A DNA stretch of 64,000 nucleotides. Source: Amia ocellicauda (Eukaryota; Chordata; Actinopteri; Amiiformes; Amiidae). Location of the stretch: NCBI RefSeq assembly GCF_036373705.1, contig NC_089858.1, forward strand, positions 12,773,501-12,837,500. Reading direction: 5' to 3'. The position numbers and the translations under genes are program-made. The notes beneath the pieces were generated by a model. That model was given only the letters and a program-made list of their open reading frames with translations. It ran no database searches and was not told the origin of the DNA. Positions 63,341-64,000 of this stretch are shown here, one piece after another (position 1 is the first letter of the stretch; each line of letters opens with the position of its first letter).

Positions 63341-63814
63341 CATGTACTGGCGCTCTGATGTTGTTGTTTTTTTTATGTTTAATGGAGGGGAGGTGGGGAG
63401 GAGGAGAAGGTGGGGGGGTAGGGGAAGGGGAAAGAAGCAGTCTGTCAGGGAGAAGAGTTTAAAATCACATCAATCAGTCTGCACTGTCTGCTGCCTGTCC
63501 CACCTACATAGATGTACCTGTGTTGTGGGGTAACAATAAGACAATGCTGCACATAAGGCCACTCCACACGAGCTCCAGGGCGGAGTGCTGGTGACCCCGG
63601 CAGCATTCTGATTCTACTGTCAGACACAACAGCTCCCAACATACCAAACTTCCCGTTTTCATTATTAAAGGGCAGTTTTACTTACGTATTATGTGATCGG
63701 GGTGTCCTCAGACCAGACGAACCCCAGATGAGAAACATGTTCTCAAGTAACTCAAACACATATTCGTTGTCTTCATTCATTCATTTATACTTTATTATTT
63801 TCATGTGTTTTATG

Positions 63815-63931
63815 GCCCAGCGATGGACTGGTGTCCCGTCTTAGGTGTATTCCTGCCTTGCGCCCTATGCTTGCCGGGGATCATCTCCGGCTTCAGGATT
63901 AGCGGTTTCGATAATGGATGGATGGATGAAT
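63815..63931. repeat. 3' part of a dispersed fish repeat with (GGAT)n tail
   Basis: The strings GCGATGGACTGGTGTCCCG and CCTTGCGCCCTATGCTTGCC, then AGCGGTTTCGATAATGGATG with GGAT repeats, match the conserved end of a very common fish SINE-like repeat that I know from memory. The usual 5' part is absent. Confidence 0.7.
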
Positions 63932-64000
63932 GTGTTTTATGTGTGTCCTGTGACAACTTGTAGCCCACACCTGGATAAGGGACAACTACAAAGAAATGAA

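Overview
This is vertebrate nuclear DNA, most likely from a ray-finned fish. The genes are intron-rich with GT-AG splice sites and AATAAA polyadenylation signals. Dinucleotide repeats are abundant, and the dispersed repeats are of fish type (a LINE with an ATTGAA-type tail, a SINE-like tail with GGAT repeats). No prokaryotic features, CRISPR arrays or tRNA genes were found. All gene names rest on reading the spliced protein and comparing it with families from memory; no database search was run.

Layout. (1) Positions 1-1971 (+) hold the last six exons seen of FKBP15. (2) LRSAM1 lies convergent to it at 3834-13885 (-): 24 coding exons, 723 residues, LRR - coiled coil - SAM - tandem PSAP - RING, with a decayed LINE in one intron. 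(3) RPL12 is head to head with LRSAM1 at 15961-21298 (+): seven exons, 165 residues. Five of its six introns each carry a 132-nt copy of one H/ACA snoRNA that looks like SNORA65. (4) POLE3 (23383-24790, -) is convergent with RPL12 and head to head with a C9orf43 homologue (26151-30984, +, 10 coding exons). Their shared upstream region has a ZNF143-like site, an NRF1-like site and a perfect RFX X-box. (5) A CCN1/CYR61-like matricellular gene occupies 35597-38330 (+). (6) A chain of small phase-1 exons at 42925-44224 (+) looks like an unrecognised gene for a small secreted or membrane peptide. (7) LMO4 occupies about 49300-59120 (+), with a CRE/TATA promoter, a noncoding first exon and four coding exons. 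(8) From 59120 to the end is gene-free, AT-rich, homeodomain-motif-rich sequence that looks like LMO4 regulatory desert. It includes a 29-bp octamer/TAATTGCA module present twice.

The genes do not form one pathway. They cover endosomal/actin trafficking (FKBP15), ubiquitin-ESCRT sorting (LRSAM1), translation (RPL12 and its intronic snoRNAs), replication/chromatin (POLE3), a probable ciliary or testis gene (C9orf43), extracellular matrix signalling (CCN1-like) and LIM-only transcriptional control (LMO4). The left part matches genes of human 9q32-q33.3. The CCN1-LMO4 part resembles human 1p22. The junction may reflect an ancestral linkage, an ohnologue block or a rearrangement.
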